A stretch of 64,000 bases of DNA. Source: Hysterium pulicare CBS 123377. Its lineage: Eukaryota > Ascomycota > Dothideomycetes > Hysteriales > Hysteriaceae. A model generated the notes under the pieces. The model ran no database searches, was not told the DNA's origin, and saw only the letters and a program-made list of their open reading frames with translations. Made by a program: the position numbers and the translations under genes. Numbering within the stretch: the stretch's first letter is position 1; each line of letters starts with the position of its first letter. Location: assembly GCA_000467715.1 (NCBI GenBank), contig AJFK01000155.1:27532-91531 (forward strand). Direction: 5' to 3'. Shown in pieces: positions 58,677 to 64,000 of the stretch.

Positions 58677-60235
58677 GGTGATTCTATAATATAAGTGTGA
58701 TATGTCTTTCGAGGGAAAGTAGAGAGTAATTAGAAGTTTTGATGGGGACTTTGGAGACTGCAGCGAGTGTGAAGTAGCGAAGGATGTTGTTGTGAACTTT
58801 TTCTAGTCCAGAGGTGGACTCTTTATAGCATTGAACCCAGCCTCTTACCAGAGCTTTTATTGCTTAGCCATCTGGGCCCAAAGAGATGTGTATTGCCTTG
58901 TACTCGAGCTGGATCTATTTCAGTCAAGACTACGATGGTTGTTGCATACCCGATCCCAACTATGGCCTCGTCCGTCAATCACACGGTGCGGGGAGTTGTC
59001 TATGGGGCTTCATTAGACCGTGCTGATCCACGAAAACCACATGCAACTACCGCGAGTGAGATTCAACTGGGCGGCTCCAATGTTGGTGAAACTAGGCATC
59101 AGGGCCGGAAAGTGTACAGCAGAACAAGCCTTGGTATAACCATTGAAGTATCTCGATGCGGCATGCATTAGTAAGGCGATCCACGAGACATAGAGACTGC
59201 GTTAAGGGCAAGGTACATCCCCGGAAGATGAACTTAATGGTACCCCGTATACTACTGAACACACTGACAATGGATTCATAGTTGTTTTACGTGACCCGGC
59301 GCTTGGGAAAATTGGAAAGTATACAGCGGTGCGAACATTACAAACACGCAAGATCTAGCTAGAGTAAAACTTTGGGAGGCGTGCCTAGGTGAAAGCCAAT
59401 TAGGCCCATGTCGTTGGTCTTTTGCCAATGTTCAAGACTGACGTTGACGTTTATGTAACTGAGAACACTTGCGGGATATCCAGGAACAGTTCCATGTTCT
59501 CATGTGCCTTCCGGGTGATCCAGTGCGGTCCTTCCTGCGCGATATGGGGTAGTAGCAGGCTGAGCGGAGGCTGGACAGCGTCTAGTAACTGCAAAACGAG
59601 CAATATCCTCCTGATATCATTGGCGCTCGTGGAAAAATGAGTGATGTATATCTCCAGCTTGGCTCGGAAAGAAAAGCGAGACATTCGACTGGCTAGAGAA
59701 GAGTGGGAACTTCAATGCAGGTTCTATCGATTGTCAGCATGGCCAAAGAAGGGTTGCACCAGGAACCTCGACTGCTAAGCTAGGATTAGCAGCAAGGATT
59801 ATCGAGCGCATCATCGATGAATCTATCATGCTACGTAGTACGACTCCAGCATGCTCGAGCTCATCCCCAGATCCCAGCCTGAAGTCGGATGGTGGATGTG
59901 GTGGAAGGATGTCTTACGTCGGAGGTTCCACGGCAATGGATTTTCCGAGACGGATGACTAAGCATATATTTTTTGTCAACTCCAATGTTGAGTCTCCACA
60001 AGTCCATATGCCCGCAAACAAGTCGTCTACTAGAGGCTCTACATTTCTCAGCATGAACTTTGTCGCTTATTGAATGAACCACCTTCTCGAGCTGTTGTAT
60101 TACCATTGCCCTTCTCCGTCAACCAGCAGCCGCTCCATCACGAAGCCTTCGATCACGTCCTTCGGCTTCTGGAGCTGACATCTTCTCGCCTTCAGCTGTC
60201 GCACGAGGCCGCTAGCTTTGCAGCTGCGGTCTCTA
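58677..60235. other. 1.6 kb intergenic
   Basis: It holds promoters for the Ser/Thr-rich gene and AIM11. Frames such as those near 59422-59684 and 59828-60106 overlap on both strands without any domain. Nothing is supported. Confidence 0.45.
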
Positions 60236-60772
60236 ATGGCACTCCTTCAGCGAGCTCTACCAGACGAAAATATTTCAAAAGCTTCCGTAGAGCAGCACAG
60301 GGCTATCCCGGAAGCTTTGCCGGAGGCCGCATCCGACGACTCCTCCATTACCTCACCTCGCTCTCGAAGGCAGTTCACATGGCTATTATTGGGAGCTTCC
60401 TGCATTATACTTTCCTCCCTCATTACTCGCCGAGCCATTGCACGCCGGAACAAAAGAATAATCCCCAAATTTTACCAACCGAATACCAATCCTCATGAGC
60501 ACTTTAGTCCGTTTATGGACGCCATGCAAGCGCTAAATCTAGCAAACCTGAATGTCTTCAGTATTGGCCTATTTGTGACGGGCGGGACACTTTGGGCGTT
60601 TGATATATCAAATTTGAAGGAGATGCAGACAGCACTCAGAAGCCGCCTCGGCTATGAGAGCTTCGAAAACGAGAGTCAAGAGACCAAAGAGGGGGCTGAA
60701 GAATCCTTGGAGGAAATGATAACCAGAAAGAGAAAAGAGGCGGAAGAGGAGACGAAGACCAAGAATCGATGA
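60236..60772 (+). CDS. AIM11: AIM11-like mitochondrial membrane protein, about 178 aa
   Basis: One exon; the start is the Met of MALLQRALPDE (60236), with another in-frame Met 6 codons earlier. Two hydrophobic segments are seen: FTWLLLGASCIILSSLITRRA and LNVFSIGLFVTGGTLWAFDIS. Between them is the family block RRNKRIIPKFYQPN and the helix AMQALNLANLN. The tail is acidic and Lys-rich (EEMITRKRKEAEEE). This matches AIM11 (altered inheritance of mitochondria 11), a conserved fungal inner membrane protein of unknown function. The reading is quite firm. Confidence 0.9.
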   Translation: MALLQRALPDENISKASVEQHRAIPEALPEAASDDSSITSPRSRRQFTWLLLGASCIILSSLITRRAIARRNKRIIPKFYQPNTNPHEHFSPFMDAMQALNLANLNVFSIGLFVTGGTLWAFDISNLKEMQTALRSRLGYESFENESQETKEGAEESLEEMITRKRKEAEEETKTKNR

Positions 60773-61589
60773 CCTCAATTCCCTCGATGCAGACGGGAGC
60801 CGTGTACGAATAGGAGAGGCTGTATGATTATTGTATAGTTACCATCTGGCACGACGTTGACGATCGCAAAGAGAGAGGCCGTACTTCCTTGTTAAACTCA
60901 GTACCCGAAATCCGGGTCTTTGGCCTGTCGCATCAGCTAACTTACCAGCTGTTGGGCTCGGGTTCACTAGAGTCGAAACGCCCTCATGCTGTAATCCGTC
61001 TTCAGGAACCCGTTGCTTCGTTGCATCGTATCACGATTCGCCACGTTAGACCGTTTCGTCTTTCAACCAATGAATCTCGTCACGTTTCTTCTACTGAACT
61101 AAAGCTATTGCTAACTATAGTTCACGTACAGCAGTAGACTCTGTCGTACCAAACGCTGTCACGAATGACACGGTGGAAGAAAAACAAAGGAGCTTATGGA
61201 TCGCTATTTGTTATACCGTAATCTGCATGTCGAAAATGGTATTCCCTCATACCTGCATAGGTAGGTAAGCAAGAGGATGTATACTATTAATAACAAATCT
61301 GACTCTAATTTTCATTTGCAATTCGTGCAACGATACTAGGATACACAACCCGCGTATGATGCTGCGGTACTCGTCCCCGCTACACCCGTTATAGTACTAT
61401 CACTGAGACCCAAGCAATTGCTGCGATGTCCTGCATGGCGCTAGACAATCTGCGCATACCTCCTCGTGAAAAGCGAACGTGTATGCTCGTCATTCCCCCA
61501 CAATTCGTCTGAAATGCTGTCCTTCCTCCGCCATGCAACCTTACCCAGATATCATTTTCCCCTTCTCCCGAGTCTTTGGTCGTCAGCCC
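60773..61589. other. intergenic between convergent genes
   Basis: It holds the 3' flanks of AIM11 and the molybdopterin synthase gene. No gene is supported. Confidence 0.5.
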
Positions 61590-62174
61590 CTAGTCCGCTG
61601 CTCCCTTGACCTCCTGGTCCTCTACCCCTTCATCCACTTTCACACCCATTACTCCATCCCTATTTGCCCTCCAAACCCCCTCCCCGCCCACAAATCTCTC
61701 CAACTTCCAAATCTCCGCCCTCTTCTTCGTCTCCTCCAACGCCTCCTCTCCAGCCCTCCAAGCCGCCTGTCTATGCGGCGCACTCACCGCAATCAAGATA
61801 CTTTCCTCCCCAATCGGTACAGTTCCCAGCCTATGAATGATGAAGATCTTGATGAGCGAATGCTTCTCAAGAACTTGCGTGGCGATGGCGTGGAGAGTGT
61901 TGAGCGCGAGCGGTATGTAGGCTTCGTAGGCTAGATCTTGAACGGGGGCATCGTTGAAGCTGTCCCGCGTTGTGCCGGCGAAGAGAACGATGGCGCCTGC
62001 GGAGGGGGAGCGCACGTGTGAGATGGCGGCTGTGGGGGAGAGGAAATCAAAGGTTATTTCGACATATGTGTTTTCTGTTGAGCGGATTGCGGGCTCGGAC
62101 GAGGAGGGAGGGGGAATGTGAGTTTCGGTCTCGGGGGAAGAGTTGGATGGTTCTTCTGATAGGTTTGCAGACAT
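61590..62174 (-). CDS. molybdopterin synthase catalytic (large) subunit, MoaE/MOCS2B family, 194 aa
   Basis: One exon. The first 35 residues are Ser/Pro-rich. The MoaE domain spans about 36-185: EITFDFLSPTAAISHVRSP, GAIVLFAGTTRDSFND, FIIHRLGTVPIGEESILIAVS, APHRQAAWRAGEEALEETKK and AEIWKLERF. The Lys residues of the KK and WKLE blocks line the active site in characterised MoaE proteins. It joins with the small MoaD/MOCS2A subunit to put two sulfurs on cyclic pyranopterin monophosphate, making molybdopterin for nitrate reductase and sulfite oxidase. The small subunit is not seen in this window. Confidence 0.94.
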   Translation of the reverse strand: MSANLSEEPSNSSPETETHIPPPSSSEPAIRSTENTYVEITFDFLSPTAAISHVRSPSAGAIVLFAGTTRDSFNDAPVQDLAYEAYIPLALNTLHAIATQVLEKHSLIKIFIIHRLGTVPIGEESILIAVSAPHRQAAWRAGEEALEETKKRAEIWKLERFVGGEGVWRANRDGVMGVKVDEGVEDQEVKGAAD

Positions 62175-62888
62175 GATGTGATAGCTTGGAGGTGTTCACG
62201 CTCCTATGCCTCATGTTAGAAGGCTGGTGTAGGCGCACGCTGATAAGATGCGAGTTGAATGGACGAAATGCAGAGAGAAAGATCTGTTCGAAATACTGTT
62301 CAATGCCTTCTAAGAACACGGAGGTGAGACTTCGCGGAGAAAGCAAAAAAATTAGGGGAAGAAAACCGTAGACTTTTGCCTCGGAGCATCAAACTTAGAT
62401 CGAAGACTACGCTCCTCGTAGTCCGCGATCAAGACATTCTAATTGTAGTCACATCCTTTTACTTTATTATTGCTATCACTGATATTGCATCGGCAATCAA
62501 AGCTGAGCGAACAACGCAATTTCCAAATACTTGAAAGGAAGTATCGAACTCACGTGTACTTCGAAAAAATATCTCCGTACCTTTGTATATGAAGCTGCGA
62601 AAATGCGTTCACATCTGTGCTTGGAGGTTCGTGAACAGTCGCGTGAGGAATTGCATCACTGCGCCAAGAAATGTGCTTCGGCCCGCTATTTTATAGGTAA
62701 TTGGGACGCCGATCTCGTGGTTTAGCTTATTTAATAAATGTCCGTTACCAAATGCTATGCCAGGTATCATACAAAGGTATGCATTCAATGCGCAAACACA
62801 GAATCAAATCCAACTGTCACCGGGAAGAAACTCCTGTCCTATCTCGAGTGATACTCCGCGTCGAATCGATTGTTTTCAGTGCAACAAA
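62175..62888. other. intergenic
   Basis: It holds the molybdopterin synthase promoter and the 3' flank of the Nop6-like gene. No gene is supported. Confidence 0.5.
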
Positions 62889-63978
62889 TTAGAGCCCCAT
62901 TCTAGCCAGTCGAGCTGGGTGTATACCAGCATGATGGTCTTCAGGTGCTGAAGTGTCTGGAGTATCGTCCGTCCCGTCCAGACCCATTGCATCTCCGTTC
63001 TTACCTGCTTTACTCTTCTGTTGCTTCTCGGCCTTCTTATCTTGCCGTAGCTTCTTCTTCTCTTCTTCCTCATGTCGACGCTGTCGTTCATCGTGGAGCT
63101 TCTCGTTCTTAGCTTGGATCTTGGCTTTCCGATCCACACTGTTACCACCTCCGCCAGCACTGAATATGTATATCAGCATTGAGTAGGTATGAAAATCGAA
63201 ATATATAAGAAACTGTGAAACTTACGTTAACTCAACGTTGATCTTTCGGCCATCCACTAATGTATGATGGTACAATTTGAGACATGTTTTCATCTTGTCA
63301 TAGTTGTCGAAGTCCATGAACGCGAATCCTTTAGACTTGCCGTCTTTGTGGGTCATGAGTCGAATTTCGGTGGGTGGTATTTTGGTGAAGTGTTTCTCAA
63401 GAGAATCTTTCGTGGCGGAGTATGATAGATTCCCTACCCAGGGCTGTTAGTGCTTGTAGAATAAATTTCGAGATAGCATACGTACCGACGAAAACGACGA
63501 AACGTTGATTCTTGCTTGCAGGAACCTCGGGTTCTAATTGCGCAGAATCATCCCCGGTATTGACGGGATCAGCTTCAGTCGGAGATTCAGTGGTCTCCTC
63601 TTTCTGTTTGGCTTTTCGTTTGAGCTCCTTGAGTTCCTTCTTGGTGGGTTCTCTAGGCATCGGAATCTCATCTTGCCCTGTTGTGGCCCCATTGATAGCA
63701 ATCGCCTCTGTAGCCTCTTCTGACGATTTGGGATCAGTATCAGCCAAAGCTTTCTTGTCCTTTTTATCTTTTTTGGTCTTCTTCGATTTCTTGGGCTCGC
63801 CATTAACTTCGGCTGCGTCTGCACTAGGACCCTCTTCTTCGCTGGTAAGCTTGCGCTTCTTTGACTTTTTCTCTTTCTTTTCTTTCTTTTCCTTCACCTC
63901 CTCTAGAACTTGTTCCGCTTCTGCAGCCACCGTAGCCTCGGATTGGGGTTTAGCATCGACTCCATTGGTTTGTGTCAT
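62889..63978 (-). CDS. Nop6-like nucleolar RRM protein, 323 aa
   Basis: I read three exons: 63978-63486, 63433-63226 and 63159-62889. Introns are 52 and 66 bp, and the frame is 324 codons. The first 150 residues are Lys/Glu-rich and nucleolar-like (EKKEKKEKKSKKRK, KKSKKTKKDKKDKK, KKELKELKRKAKQ). A single RRM lies at about 159-234, with RNP2 VVFVGNLSY and RNP1 KGFAFMDF. The C-terminal LTAGGGGNSVDRKAKIQAKN, then charged helices and an ARLARMGL end, match yeast Nop6. Nop6 helps in 40S ribosome biogenesis and binds the 5' ETS of pre-rRNA. The start lies 22 bp from the window edge, so the promoter is outside. Confidence 0.9.
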
Positions 63979-64000
63979 GGAATCCTCCGGCGCGTCTTTG

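Noticed and set aside
62520-62560. Possible tRNA B-box-like GAGTTCGATAC on the minus strand
   Set aside because: The B box is imperfect and no A box or cloverleaf stems are apparent nearby.

Overview
This window looks like a chromosome segment from a filamentous ascomycete. Genes are split by short GT-AG introns, mostly 45-90 bp. Protein types are typical of Pezizomycotina: an RGS-LOV photoreceptor, a G1 (eqolisin) peptidase, a Cap59-type mannosyltransferase and a DUF3431 protein. There is no operon structure. The RGS-LOV protein is best known from Botrytis, so a Leotiomycete is a reasonable guess, but it is inference and no species is claimed.

Layout, left to right. 0.4-2.4 kb: nuclear-type hypothetical (-). 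3.2-4.4 kb: DUF3431 membrane-anchored protein (-). 6.6-7.7 kb: transformer-2-like RRM protein (-). 8.3-12.0 kb: Nto1/BRPF-like chromatin reader (-). 12.7-13.7 kb: cystinosin-like transporter (+). 15.3-17.8 kb: RGS-LOV photoreceptor (+). 18.5-19.2 kb: NatB catalytic subunit Naa20 (-). 19.2-22.6 kb: gene-poor. 22.6-23.4 kb: cysteine-free G1 peptidase (+). 23.8-25.3 kb: Cap59 family mannosyltransferase (-). 27.7-28.4 kb: five-exon cysteine-rich small secreted protein (+). 28.7-29.3 kb: F-box protein (-). 29.9-31.6 kb: amidohydrolase (+). 31.7-33.6 kb: xylulokinase (-). 34.2-35.8 kb: Mmt-like CDF metal transporter (-). 36.0-36.5 kb: VOC protein (+). 36.6-37.7 kb: monoacylglycerol-lipase-like hydrolase (-). 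38.0-39.3 kb: OXNAD1-like reductase (+). 39.9-41.0 kb: secreted PAF-acetylhydrolase-like protein (+). 41.8-42.7 kb: MARVEL-like four-helix protein (+). 43.2-50.0 kb: separase (+). 50.3-52.2 kb (-) and 54.2-56.6 kb (+): two divergent MFS transporters. 58.1-58.7 kb: Ser/Thr-rich secreted protein (-). 60.2-60.8 kb: AIM11 (+). 61.6-62.2 kb: molybdopterin synthase large subunit (-). 62.9-64.0 kb: Nop6-like nucleolar RRM protein (-).

Most genes are unrelated core functions: chromatin, splicing, N-terminal acetylation, mitosis, ribosome biogenesis, Moco synthesis and pentose metabolism. They are interspersed with environment-facing genes: light sensing, secreted hydrolase and protease, a candidate effector, drug efflux and a cell-surface protein. 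I see no biosynthetic gene cluster, no intact transposon, no CRISPR array and no tRNA. The strongest leads are the intact RGS-LOV photoreceptor and the small cysteine-rich secreted protein, which appears only after splicing five exons. Splice sites were read by eye and checked only for frame consistency and family match.
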